From Sinohyriopsis cumingii (lineage: Eukaryota > Mollusca > Bivalvia > Unionida > Unionidae): a stretch of DNA of 64,000 bases. The DNA is taken from NCBI GenBank assembly GCA_028554795.2, contig CM068831.1, positions 29,974,659 through 30,038,658 on the forward strand. The letters are read 5' to 3'. Shown here piece by piece: positions 28,381-39,398 of this stretch (the stretch's first letter is position 1; each line of letters begins with the position of its first letter). The position numbers and the translations under genes are program-made. The notes under the pieces are model-generated. The model was not told where the DNA came from, did no database searches, and was given only the letters and a program-made list of their open reading frames with translations.

Positions 28381-30900
28381 GAGGCCGTAATTGAGGAGTG
28401 GGTTGTAAGTTGATTTCGAGTAATATTTCCCTGGGAGCATATTAATCACTGTGCCTGTTATCGCACGTTTCAATGAGTGGCTTCTATAATACAGAATTGG
28501 CTGAACGCATTACTCGCGAGTAGATACCATCAGCCAGTTCCTATTCCCGGGCGCAAGCTTGAACTTTTCTGCATCTAAGGGCTGTATTAACCATCGCATT
28601 CATGGACCAAATACAGTTCCTACTCCAATACAGACGGGTCGGCGTGTTGAACATTGTGTTCCAGTCCTGCCCGACTTTGGATGTCGTCAGGACAGAGTTG
28701 AAGAGGTTGTAAAAAATATTGCGCCACCATGTCAGAACTATTATACTGAAAATTAATACCTTTGCACTTCGCAATACTATAGCAAAAGGACCTCCAGACA
28801 ACATTAGGGAATTGAGCTGACTTAATTAAGTCTCGTTCAAAATGCGCAAATGGAGGAAGCCGTACTAGGCTAGCAAAGCGTCGACGACGAACAAGAAGAA
28901 CAATAGATCATAAATGAAACCAGCCTACATTCGTAGTGATCCAGGCGTCATACTGGGAACTGATGACAGCAGTTGGCTGCCCAAGCTAACATAGACATAT
29001 TGAAGCACACTTGAAAAATATGCGCGATATGTTTGGATGCGTTTTTATGCTTGACCTCTTTGTGTTGCAGTGCCTTCCATTTTGTTCTTGAGGTTACATT
29101 CCAACACCAAAGTGCTCACTGCCTATCCTATCGGCTCTCTACTCAGCAGTCAACAATGATTATTGGTTTGGCATGTACCGCCAACACCTTGGCGAGCTTG
29201 ACTTTAGATGCAGTTTTGTTAGCAAGTTTGAACACCACAACGAATCTAATGCAGTTAACTTACTTGGATGGAAAAATGGCCTATATCTCCTGAGTAATAA
29301 CGAAGAAGCCAGGCAACACACTGCAGACCTACTGCTAATGCAACAAATCATCCTCTGACACTAAACCTCCATATTGCAGTGCAAATACGGTTAACACCGC
29401 TTTCATCAGGAGCTTTGCTGGCGAGTTGTATGACATCTAATAGGTGTTTCAAAATTTGGTTGACGTTATTGTACATGGAGATGACATCAATGCTTTCCAG
29501 AAATAAACTGACTGCCATATATGTGGAGAATCTTTGCAATGACGAGAAGTTTATGAACAGCAGCCCGGTAGACCTGGTCAAAAAGATAACACATGGGTCG
29601 TTTCATATCACAACGATGCACACAGTGCTCGACGCCGATACGAGAAGATCGGCAGCTAGGAAGTGGAATGTCATCGACGAAACGCAGCTGCTTTCAACAT
29701 AAACATTGTACAGCCGGATCGACGTGCGAGCATGAACAAAGAAGACTACAGGCACGCCAGGACCGTTTAGTTAGCATGCTGGTGGCCATGACATGGGCAA
29801 TCAACACCAACTCAAAACCGCCGCTATAGGATGTTTCCAAGGCGTTTCGAGACACAGCTCTTGCAACTTATTGCAAATACTCGGCCTTCTAAAGCTGTGC
29901 ATGGAAGCCTCAACTCACTCAACTCTAGCTTCTAAGGGACATCGACATACACCGTTTTATTGAAAATGGAATCAATCGCGGAACTCCTTTATTGAGCAGG
30001 CGCCAGGCGAGGGCAAACAACCCGAAGTGCCCAATTATGAAAGAAGAAGGTCCACAAGATGGATCACCTATCTCAACACCTTTATGATTGGACCATGATG
30101 CAGAGCCTTCCAACTGTTGATTTTAAGTGTGTAGACAACTTTACAGCACTCTCAATAGACGCTATTCTAGTGGACCGCCCGAAGAGCTCCATATCAGAGT
30201 CGGCCTGAAATATCCAGAGTTGTTATACGATGCGCACAGCTTTTATCATCTGACCGCGGTAGCGTTGGTCGCCAGAGGATTAGCTAGGCTACCGGCAGTG
30301 GTCCAGTGAGCCAACTTGGTGGATGGGTAAGTTCAGTGAGTTCAGCAAACTAGTCTCATGCATGCGTAATAAGCAACGATATGTGGTTCACAACTGCAAC
30401 GTCCGCCTGTACTCGAGGCTTGAGCTCGTCTTCATAAAGGTAATAATTGATGGCCCACGGAATCAAGATGATTCTGACCTGGTGACCAGGGCGACGTCGA
30501 ATCTTGAAAACGAATACTCAGACTCATGAACAACTCCGTCTTTGAAAAGACCATGGAGTGACCGCAGAATTGAATTGGGGTGGATTTTTAGATGCCTTAG
30601 GATAGGGAAGAACAGCTGCGCCGCGTGAAATCAGACCCAGCGTTAATGACTCGGAAAACGTTTTGCTGTTAATTGTACAAACGACCTCGTAAAACGTGGT
30701 CAGCCTGTCTGCACCGGGCAGGCAATTATCGACGTGAGAAAGTTCTGCATGAATGGCCTATACTAGGGGCATATTACAGTGCGCTATTACGATAAACGGG
30801 CCATTCTACACACAAAAATCGACAGTATCTTGCTCAAGTTCTAGACCAATGATTACTATGAAGTTAGACCAATGCTTTTCCAAAATTCAAGTAAACACGC
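28381..30900. other. GC-richer, coding-like but unrecognised segment
   Basis: This stretch is noticeably less AT-rich than its surroundings. It has a higher density of overlapping open frames of 60-107 codons on the plus strand (29033-29293, 29173-29358, 29379-29702, 29593-29829, 30127-30309, 30323-30529). Neighbouring frames hand over to each other as in a decayed gene. No conserved motif could be named. It is probably a degenerate transposon or retrogene; identity unknown. Confidence 0.35.
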
Positions 30901-31109
30901 TGCTTACAAATCATTAAGATATTAAAACATAATCTACAATCAAGGATACAAAATAGCTGTCTAATATGTTGTTTACAAACAATCATTCAAATCTACAATC
31001 ACGGAAAAAAGTTAAACTCACAAGATATATATACATAATAATACAAGTAATTTAGCTCAGAGAATAGGATATCATAGTATCTTCCATTTGACAGAACAAT
31101 CATTTGAGA

Positions 31110-33189
31110 TTGAGACCGTTACCTTTTGCCTTGGTTCGGTATCTTGGTTTAGTCTTCGCGTGAGCAGCACGTCATGATAAGTCGCAGTTGTCGATTATAT
31201 TATGCAACTGATAAAAGGCTGCCTGGGATATCTACATTTCAGTTTCATGAAAAATGATGCCGTTGTGCAATGTCAGCAATTAAAAGCATTACGGGAATTA
31301 CCAATTCAGTGGGGGGATTCTGGGCTTTTTTGTTTTGTTTTAGTATATTTTTAAGTCCGCCCCCACCTCCAACCCAATAGCATGAAAACAATTTCTTCCT
31401 CTGATTTTAGAAAACAAGAACTTATTATACTCTTTAAATTAATTTACGAAAAAAATATTATCTTGAGACGAAGTAAAAAGAAAACAATATCTTGGTCACT
31501 TGAAAATTGCTACCGGTGTTACGAAGTGGTCTCATGGTCTTTCCTTTACAGATCAGTCACATATCTCATCATTAGCTTCCCATGTGTCGGCAATTATCCC
31601 CATGGTCTGGTTCTTTCTCAAACATCTATATTGGGCGCTATATATAGACTAGCTTTTAATGATAAATTGAATTAAGCCTACAAAACCAAACCAAAACCCA
31701 AATTAAATGATCGACCCCTAACAATGGATATAGAACGAGTTCATATGACTGGTTCATACAATGATAATAAGGAAAGCAATAAGAACGTGATACATATTAT
31801 CATTGTACAGGGTTGTAGCGAGTAAAGGGAATCCTATTCAGAGCGGTGTATTCTGCTTTTTGCTGAGCAGAACATACCAAAATACAAATTATATAACTCC
31901 TTGAATGGGAGTGCCTTGTCTTGGTGCCAAAACTAACATATATTATACGTATCTTATGTCAGGTTCACTGAGAATGTATAATACTTTATTGAGTAGACTT
32001 ATGTTATCGTCTTTGTCCGCTAAAGAACATTAAATGTATAACTAGTATTCGGGGCTATATGCATGGCCGCATTAACGAAGAAGCCAGTGGAATAGTTCCT
32101 TCTAGGTATGGCAAAGCAGTGAAATGTTATTCTTTTCTTATTATACAAATACTTTTTGTCTATTTTCCTTTTTTTCGGGGGGTCCTGGACTTCTGGACAA
32201 TCACCTTAATTCCAGTCTAAGTACCATTGTTTACAGGTAAATCCCTGTGATATCATCAGTGTACATTCTTCAAGCAGGTAATAACAAAACACTTCAAAAT
32301 GTATTACTTGCTTGAAATTTGGGCTGTACACATAAGTAACCGAGGTGGTTCGAATTTGATTTTCTTTGTGAACTGATACTAAATTGTGCGATGATAGAAA
32401 TGTGACCTTTGATCTATAATTAATTTGATAAATACTAATGAGATGCTATTTAAGAAATAAATAAGTTTCAACAACGGCCTTTTCGACTCGATGTCGGACA
32501 ATATGATTATCTACATGTAGCTGGTCCATCAGTGCAAAACGTCCTCTTTGCGTGACACTAGTTCAACCCTTCACGTTTTACAAAGTTAGGTTTGGTTGGT
32601 AGAGATCAGAAAATGTTTGCAGGTTTATAAGCACTTATGATCGCAGTATAAGATCACATCATGAAAGACATCAGTCATGTGATGAAAGATTGAAATATTT
32701 CTACACAGGAAAACCCTATCCAGCAAAAGGTGAAACGCGAGAAATGTATATATTATACAGCAATAATACGGTTAGTCTGATCTTTTATCTGGTATATCAG
32801 TTCAGATACCTAATATTAAAGCAATCAAGCAATTATGTAAGAAATATTATTGTTTGGTAAAGTCCCTGTAGGACCAACCAGTTATCATTGTTCTATATTT
32901 TTCATGAAGTTTAAGTTTCGGGATCTACATGGTCCCAACATTTTTTTTCTCTCAGCGTATCAAACTCTCTATTACTCAGGTTAACTTTCTGTCTGCCCAT
33001 TCAACACCATCAATCCGAACATAAAGCTCCTTTTTGGTTTGCTTTTCTAGTTTGTTTCGCTAATTTAAAACTATCAGTCCTGTTACTAATGTACATGTTA
33101 ATGTTTAGAATTAACGGTTGAAAGTGATTTGAACTTTTTAGCTGTCGCTACTGAGAGACTTTACTGCATCCACTATAACCTAACTAATT

Positions 33190-33238
<49 letters not shown>

Positions 33239-34930
33239 GAGTAGATACATATGTTTTGGGGAAGTACCATTCAATGTGCTGTTTAATATGTACGTCTTTT
33301 TGCACCCTCAAGTACATATGCCCGTAATCAAATGCTGTAAATATTCTACGCACCATGCAAAACATATGAACGTGAACCGGGAACCTACCTGTACATGTAC
33401 GGCACAATTTGTATTAAACGAATCTAATAAGTAACACAATCATGAACAGGATTACTCGACAAAAACAAGGTGGTTACGTCAGAGGAAGAGTTTACGTTAT
33501 ATTTAGTAAAGTAAATTTCTCATGCTGCTTAGAGTATACCTGTTGCTGTTTCGTATAAACCTGTATGAAAGATTAGGATCAGAAAATATATTATATAAAA
33601 CTTAGCAGTCCCATTATTGAACATTTTGTCATAACCAAACAAAACGTTTAGTAATGTCTCTTTTCCTTTCACAACTTTTATTTTCAAAATAACGCCATTT
33701 ACAAACAACTTAATTAATCCTTTTGATATGACAAAATACATTTCGGATAAAAATTAATTGTCGATGTCCTAACTAGATTTGTTATGAACGTGCTTTGCTG
33801 CGTCAGACGGGCCACGTCAACACACTTCTTTTAGGAAAATAAAACCTCATCTTTATCTAATTTTCTAGTTATGCTGTAGGCATTCTGATAAATTCTGGTT
33901 TTCTTGGTTGTTTTAGTTTCCACCAGGGAGCTTGAAGATCTATAATAAACGCACATTACAGGGGACGAACACATTTACCGCTCTGAATGTGATAGGCCTA
34001 TTTTTAAATGAGTTTAGAATGAATTTGATAAGACTTATTTTACATACATTCCAATATAGCAGAATATCCACATCTAATTAAAATCAGTAATAGTGAAAAT
34101 CTTTAGAATGTGTATTAGTAAATAACAATTTATGAGCAAATTAGAGCTAAATATAGGTCTCTATAACTAGATATGCTAATTTTATATTTGAACTGAAACA
34201 TTTATATGTTAGTATATTATTCAAATATTAAATATTTTCCGTTTAAATTATTCATATTAGTTTTGTATACACATCACACTAAGCATTTGAAAGGGCCAAT
34301 TCATTATACTTACTGGCAATATTATGTTTCGATACTCATTACCTCTCCCTCTCTCCCTCTCTCATTTATATTTTACTATGATAACTTTCCATATAATATA
34401 ACGTTAATTATTTCTGACTCGCATGATATACATATATGACATTAGTATCGTTCTTTCAATAACGTTTATCATTTTCTCTGTTCTCTTCTTTTCATTACAC
34501 ATCAACTGTTTCTACCATTGCCTCAAGTAGCATAATCTTGATTTATTCACATTCATCATAGTTGAGAGCATAATTACTTTTCCATAATTTCATATTTAAT
34601 TTGAATCAAGATTCACGATGCCTCGTCACCATGGATTGTGAGGAAATTGTAAATCGGATGTCTACAAATTACCGTTTATCACATTTTTTTTTTCTTAAAA
34701 GACCGACGTTACGTTTACATGAATTAAATCAGGAAATTGGCATGTATTGGAGCGTGATAAAAAACTGAGATAGCCTTCCTTTCCACTATAGTCTATACCT
34801 TCGAATTCGTAGAAATGAAGCATGAAGTCTACTAATATGATCTATTTATCGATTTTTTCAGTCGTATCAACATATTGTAGCTGTACTACATCTGTTCTTT
34901 CACGCATTCATATTTGAAAATGAAACTATG
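31110..34930 (+). repeat. Host segmental duplication, copy B
   Basis: Collinear, diverged direct copy of 8160-12190 (landmarks are listed under copy A). It lacks the (TTTA)n insertion. Its (TC)n tract lies within the part matching 10.8 kb rather than 11.6 kb. No coding potential is conserved between the copies, so this is duplicated non-coding DNA or an old unclassified repeat family. Confidence 0.75.
33194..33235. repeat. (TC)n microsatellite
   Basis: About 42 bp of TC dinucleotides in duplication copy B. Confidence 0.97.
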
Positions 34931-35361
34931 TGCAAATAATTCTTCAATATACACTAGACCTTGCTTTAGTTATCTTGAGGATGTAACTGTAACTTTGAGG
35001 TTTCATTAATACAATGTAAAAGAGATTAAAAATAAAAAAAACCTAAAAAAAAAACGTTGTAAGATGTAGTAACAAGGGCGAGGTAAATACAAGAAAAGGG
35101 ATGGGTGATAGGCCAGTTGCAGTTTACGCAATTTTGTCTTTATTGATCAAGGTCTATTCACTCCATTTGCCAACTGCGGCTGTGGTTCGTGTATTTCAGA
35201 TTAATGGTTTCTATAATGTCCATAAGTCATAGTATAACATCATGAACTGGAGAACATAATAACTGTATAATTTATATATCACACCGGTACATATCGGTAC
35301 AGATTAATTGGTTCCACAAAATTAGTTTAGAGTTGCAAACCACTTTGGTGTAAGCATTTCT
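34931..35361. other. Non-coding spacer between duplication copy B and element 2
   Basis: AT-rich with an A-run near 35030-35052. No gene seen. Confidence 0.5.
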
Positions 35362-35366
35362 TTTTC
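35362..35366. other. Candidate target-site duplication, left of element 2
   Basis: TTTTC immediately left of the left arm is matched by TTTTC at 50466-50470 immediately right of the right arm. If the final T of the right arm is shared, a 6-bp TTTTTC match is also possible. It is T-rich, so chance cannot be excluded. Confidence 0.5.
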
Positions 35367-35672
35367 AGTAGTATAGAAGATTGGGAATTCAAACACAGAT
35401 GACCCAACGAGACTGCTGCAAGGGAAAACAAGGGCTTGGGGGGAGCAATGAGAAACCAAGTAGAATGAAAAAATAAGAAAACTAGATGGATATACAAGGA
35501 GACCTAGATTAAGGAAAACCGTGGGGGAAATGAGAGGAAATCAAGAAGGAAATCGATGTTGGAAACAACTAGGACAACTACGGGAAAGTGAGATCTGATG
35601 CTGCGATGGGAAAACAGGTGATTTGTATGTATGAGAAACCAAGTATTAGAGAAACGGATATAAATATATAAA

Positions 35673-35680
35673 TATAAAAG
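35673..35680 (+). promoter_or_regulatory. TATAAAAG directly before the primase start
   Basis: TATAAAAG abuts the ATG at 35681. A similar TATA-like motif sits within 0-9 nt of other start codons in this element: 39388 (TATAAG), 40779 (TATAATG, overlapping the ATG), 45622 (TATAAAGG), and minus-strand TATAATATAGA before the PolB ATG at 45369. This suggests start-proximal promoters or very short leaders. Confidence 0.45.
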
Positions 35681-36562
35681 ATGCACCAGACAAAGATGTA
35701 CGAGTGCTATCGAACTGTTGCTGAAGCTGAACAATCATTGGTCCGAGATGGGAAATTTACATCGAAACCGATTGTGCAATGTGGGCGAGAATTTCATGTG
35801 TGGAACGGAGAGTTCACCGAACGAGAATTCAATGAGTGCTATCGCGGAAAGACATTTGTCAATGAAATCATTCCGAGATGCTGTCGACGGCGGCTAGTTG
35901 TTGATCTCGATGAAAAGAAACCAACGTTGGAAGTCAAGGCGATGTTCGCGGTGGAATATCCGGGGAAGAGAATCGAAATTGCTACGACGACGAAAGGCCA
36001 TCATGTCGTTGTGCCGGAAATCATCGTTGGTTACCAGCGGCATAAAAACATATTGGAAATGCTGGCGAGGAAATATGGCGAGAAATATGTTGATGCCAAC
36101 GCGGGGTTAAACAGTTTGAAACTGATGACAACGAAATCTGGGAAGGCAGGCAGTGTATGCAAAACATTATTGGACGGAGTATCGGCGTGGGACTCATTGG
36201 TGACCGTGCATGAAGAAGTAGATTATGTTGACTGGCGAGCTGAGCGAGTTATTGACACGGAGGAAATCGATCGGGATGACATTGAGCTGATATCTGCGGC
36301 GTTGACTGGCGAGCGAGGGCAAATAACTGGGATGATTGGGACGAGTGGACGAGCGCTGGTATATTCGAAACGACCAGGGCATTATTGTGAAATTTGTAAA
36401 CGGAGACACGGATACGAAGGAAACTATATCGCGGATAAATGTGATAATTGTATGATCTACGTTTACGATGATTGCTACAGAGTGAGATGCTGCAGAAATG
36501 GCACAGGAAAATATGTAACTGTTAATCGGCTGGAAACTGACGCTGGAAAAAAGCAAATATGA
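35681..36562 (+). CDS. Archaeo-eukaryotic primase with zinc ribbon (left arm)
   Basis: 293 codons. Motif I is the DxD in LVVDLDEKKP (Asp 75 and 77). Motif II is the sxH-like TKGHHVVVP (about 105-112). Motif III is VDANAGLNSLKLMTTKSGK (about 137-155), the D...N..LK pattern of viral primases. A C-terminal zinc ribbon follows: CEICKRRH (236-244), CDNC (254-257) and CC near 270. Such primases make primers for lagging or restart synthesis. The frame ends 20 codons into a region also open in the helicase frame, so primase and helicase probably formed, or still form, one chain. The start has a TATAAAAG directly upstream. It is duplicated in the right arm. Confidence 0.78.
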   Translation: MHQTKMYECYRTVAEAEQSLVRDGKFTSKPIVQCGREFHVWNGEFTEREFNECYRGKTFVNEIIPRCCRRRLVVDLDEKKPTLEVKAMFAVEYPGKRIEIATTTKGHHVVVPEIIVGYQRHKNILEMLARKYGEKYVDANAGLNSLKLMTTKSGKAGSVCKTLLDGVSAWDSLVTVHEEVDYVDWRAERVIDTEEIDRDDIELISAALTGERGQITGMIGTSGRALVYSKRPGHYCEICKRRHGYEGNYIADKCDNCMIYVYDDCYRVRCCRNGTGKYVTVNRLETDAGKKQI

Positions 36563-36710
36563 GAAATACGTGCGAGGCTGGTCGAAATATCCTGGGGAAT
36601 TTACGTCGAGAACACCTGATGAGGAATACAGTGAACCGCCAGCACATGAATCCGGGAAAGGTTGCAAACGAATATATGACAGAGACTACATCGATGGATC
36701 TTACTGAGGT

Positions 36711-37901
36711 ATGGGAAAATCTGAGGCAGCATGGGATGTTATTCACGCGAATGAATCAGCGGTGATATTCACGTATAGAAAAACACTGTCGAGCAAGATC
36801 GCCGCAGACAATAAGTGTGAACACTATCGGGATATTATCGGTGATATAAAATTTAAACCAGGCAGTAATAGACGAGTTGTGGTACAAATAGAATCAATTG
36901 GGCGAATAAGTGGAATTCCTGATAACGTTTATGTGGATGAACTTCACGGAATTTACAGGCATATCTTTGCGAAACGGGCTAGTGAGAGCCGCCGAATATG
37001 GGATGGATTTAAGACACTTGTAATGCTGGCAAAACAATTTATAGCGCTAGATGCTGATGCTGATGATGTTGATGCTAAGATATTTCGGTCAATGGGAAGG
37101 AATGTGACATTTGTAATCAATAAATATAAACCAGACCACGGGAAGAAGTTTATTGTAATAAATTCGCATCAAGACAACATCGATGCGATGTGGAAATATC
37201 TAGAAGATAATCTAGAGGCGAAAATAGTTGTATTTGCTCATCGGAAACATAAAAATAAATTCTCTGTAGAGGAAATTGCTAAGGAAGCACAACGACGAAG
37301 AATAACAGTGAAGTATTATCACGGAGACACAAATAGGGCACAAAAACACGCTGATTTCAGTGACACCACGCGGGCTTTTGATGAGGCAAGAATTGTAATT
37401 TACAATCACACGCTGGAAGCCGGAGTAAGTATCGTAAACGAGAAATTTAATCGGTGTTATGTGTTTTCCAGCGAGATGAATTCGGCCGAGGCAACAAAAC
37501 AAGCTATTCATAGATTCAGAAATGTAAGTGAAATATATTATTCGTCAGCACGAACAGGACCAAAATCGGGATATTTGGATCTGACCGAGCAGGATATCAT
37601 CGCGCGAATTGTACAAAATGAGGAAATGATGCCAGTGGAAAAAAGAAACATAAGAATACCAAGAATCGCAGACATCGAAGGCAGTTATGGAATCGCCTTT
37701 ATCAAGACGATGATAGAGCTGAACAACTCACGGAAATACTTCACTGCGAGATTAATCAAGATGATGGCGGAAACGGGATATGAGATCATAGAAACACCGC
37801 CAGACAGTTATGAGGTTTGGCTGGAAAAACAAAATGCCGCTAAATACAAAAAATGTTTGGTGACTGGCAAGATGATATCAACGTTGACCCGTGGCTGTTA
37901 A
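36711..37901 (+). CDS. UL9-like (herpes origin-binding type) SF2 helicase (left arm)
   Basis: 396 codons from the first internal ATG. Helicase motifs appear in order: the end of Walker A (GMGKS), Ia-like FTYRKTLSSKI, Ib-like VVQIESIGRI, a DExH box (VDELHG, about 74-79), III-like FIALDAD, IV-like VVFAHRKHK, V-like NHTLEAGVSI and VI-like QAIHRFRN. Spacing and wording are those of Herpes_ori_bp helicases, which unwind origins. The frame is open upstream to at least 36543, but a TGA at 36705-36707 sits inside the P-loop. This is either a true lesion shared by both arms, a recoding site, or a splicing problem. It follows the primase. Confidence 0.75.
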   Translation: MGKSEAAWDVIHANESAVIFTYRKTLSSKIAADNKCEHYRDIIGDIKFKPGSNRRVVVQIESIGRISGIPDNVYVDELHGIYRHIFAKRASESRRIWDGFKTLVMLAKQFIALDADADDVDAKIFRSMGRNVTFVINKYKPDHGKKFIVINSHQDNIDAMWKYLEDNLEAKIVVFAHRKHKNKFSVEEIAKEAQRRRITVKYYHGDTNRAQKHADFSDTTRAFDEARIVIYNHTLEAGVSIVNEKFNRCYVFSSEMNSAEATKQAIHRFRNVSEIYYSSARTGPKSGYLDLTEQDIIARIVQNEEMMPVEKRNIRIPRIADIEGSYGIAFIKTMIELNNSRKYFTARLIKMMAETGYEIIETPPDSYEVWLEKQNAAKYKKCLVTGKMISTLTRGC

Positions 37902-38644
37902 AATCTGTAGGGGAACGAATAAAATATTCCATGAGCCCAAAAACGGATGAGGAATTGACGCGATATGACGATGACGACGAATATGATATTTTAGAGGATC
38001 TTGACAACTACGTTGAGCCACAGGAGAAAATTGGATATTACAGGTATAATCCAGAAAAAAGGTATGATGATCCGTATCAGGACAAGCATATGTTTCTGTG
38101 TTACTTTTATCAACGGAATATCGACAAAGATTCGCCGGAAAAGATTGAGAAAATGTATAAGGAAACTAGCATCGTAACAAGAAAACGTAATAAAAGGATT
38201 TCCGAATACACGGACAACGATGACATTTATGACCCGGAAGATGATCATAGTGTAAAGCTCTATACAGGAGCCATAAATAAATTAGTCAAGAAAGTGCTCG
38301 ATGATTGTGGACTTCCCGACGAGATAAGTTGCGGCCAAGAGAGTGTGAAAATTGACCTTGATAATGCGGCGAAAAAGATAATCAGTGAACCCGCGGATTA
38401 TCAGCAGTTAATAAAATATAGAATCATCCCACGAAGAAATAAAATGTTAACGGTGAATTCTGTTCGTGGCGGACTGAAGCAACTATACAAGTATTACGGC
38501 GGAAAGGTCATCGGGGAAAGAATCGATCATAAAAGCGCCGCAGACTACACGTTATACTATATACGCGAGCAAAAACCAGATTGTTTTGATATGAAACTCT
38601 GGCGAGAAACTCTCATCGAGGACGACAGGCAGGAAAAGACATAA
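37853..38644 (+). CDS. Acidic protein overlapping the helicase 3' end (left arm)
   Basis: 263 codons, overlapping the helicase by 49 nt in the -1 frame, with its ATG at the end of an A-run (37848-37853). The N-terminal 60 residues are very acidic (Asp/Glu/Tyr-rich). The rest is mixed and basic, with no motif I can name. It is most likely the C-terminal region of the primase-helicase polypeptide, reached by -1 slippage on the A-run or separated by an indel. Alternatively it is an overlapping gene. Compared with the right arm, an 8-bp deletion near 38626 ends this copy about 35 codons early. Confidence 0.55.
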   Translation: MFGDWQDDINVDPWLLKSVGERIKYSMSPKTDEELTRYDDDDEYDILEDLDNYVEPQEKIGYYRYNPEKRYDDPYQDKHMFLCYFYQRNIDKDSPEKIEKMYKETSIVTRKRNKRISEYTDNDDIYDPEDDHSVKLYTGAINKLVKKVLDDCGLPDEISCGQESVKIDLDNAAKKIISEPADYQQLIKYRIIPRRNKMLTVNSVRGGLKQLYKYYGGKVIGERIDHKSAADYTLYYIREQKPDCFDMKLWRETLIEDDRQEKT

Positions 38645-38754
38645 TTGCTGTTGATGACGAGACCGCATGGTTAAAGTTTTATATCTGGATGGCCAATAAG
38701 TGGTTTCAACAATATGATGATGACATAGAAAGGTTTGTTTATTAAAATAATATC

Positions 38755-38805
38755 GGGGAAAAGTGCTAAAATTAATATTTTTTATAGAATTTTACACTTT
38801 TCCCC
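38755..38805. terminator. Long hairpin downstream of the primase-helicase block (left arm, copy 1)
   Basis: The inverted repeat GGGGAAAAGTG(C)TAAAATT / AATTTTACACTTTTCCCC has an 18-bp stem, one bulged base and a loop of about 14 nt. A second near-identical copy lies at 38967-39018. Its position after the last codon suggests a 3'-end or processing signal, but a replication role is equally possible. Confidence 0.6.
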
Positions 38806-38966
38806 AAGGGTCTGACGGTGAAACTGACCCTTCGTTGATCGCCGAGAAATACATCGCGAGGTGACAAACAAAAATATGTTGATGACGCGGACAGCAACGC
38901 TGTCAATGACGAATAGACACTTCGTTGGCCATTGATGACTCCGGGAAGTGAATGTTTGTCGAAATC

Positions 38967-39018
38967 GGGGAAAAGTGCTAAAATTAATATTTTTTTATAG
39001 AATTTTACACTTTTCCCC
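38967..39018. repeat. Second copy of the GGGGAAAAGTG hairpin (left arm)
   Basis: Same stem as 38755-38805 with one extra T in the loop, 160 bp downstream. The spacer between them holds further GC-rich short repeats. Confidence 0.7.
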
Positions 39019-39398
39019 TTTTATGTGATAACTCTAATACTTGTGGTGTTCTGAGGCCGTTATGTCGGCGGAATTCCTCGATGAAATGTCGCGAGGTAAC
39101 AAGCAAATAACCCTTCGTCGTTGTTGACGTCGCGAGGTAATGTGTGTTGATTAAAATAAAGCGGGGCAAAGTCGCAGAAATGCAACATATATATGTTTTG
39201 CGACTTTCGCCACTTTGATAGAGGCCTTATCGCGGTGTTCTGACACCGTTATCACGGCCGATGACGTCATCAAACTGGCGTCGTCGCGGTGTTCTGACGC
39301 AACGATGACTGCTGGCGGCGGTGAGAGAATCATTTATGAAATTACCTCGCGGTCGTCGCCGTTGTTGTAATTAGATATCACATGTAATATAAGAGATA
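39019..39398. other. Intergenic region with repeated GGTGTTCTGA motif (left arm)
   Basis: It contains three copies of a GGTGTTCTGA motif, two of them followed by CGTTAT (39047, 39233, 39286), and CpG-rich text such as tcgcgaggta. A third hairpin is at 39161-39210 (GCAAAGTCGCA pairing with TGCGACTTT) preceded by AATAAA. The GGTGTTCTGAGGCCGTTATG version recurs near 41733 in the unique core. Confidence 0.55.

Noticed and set aside
36515..36553. Possible 39-bp intron (gtaact...aaaaag) between primase and helicase
   Set aside because: Its length is a multiple of three, so removing it would not join the two frames. Splice signals are weak and the length is below usual minima.
36194..36667. 157-codon minus-strand frame opposite the primase, also present in the other arm
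   Set aside because: It is the antisense shadow of the conserved primase/helicase coding region and has no motif of its own.
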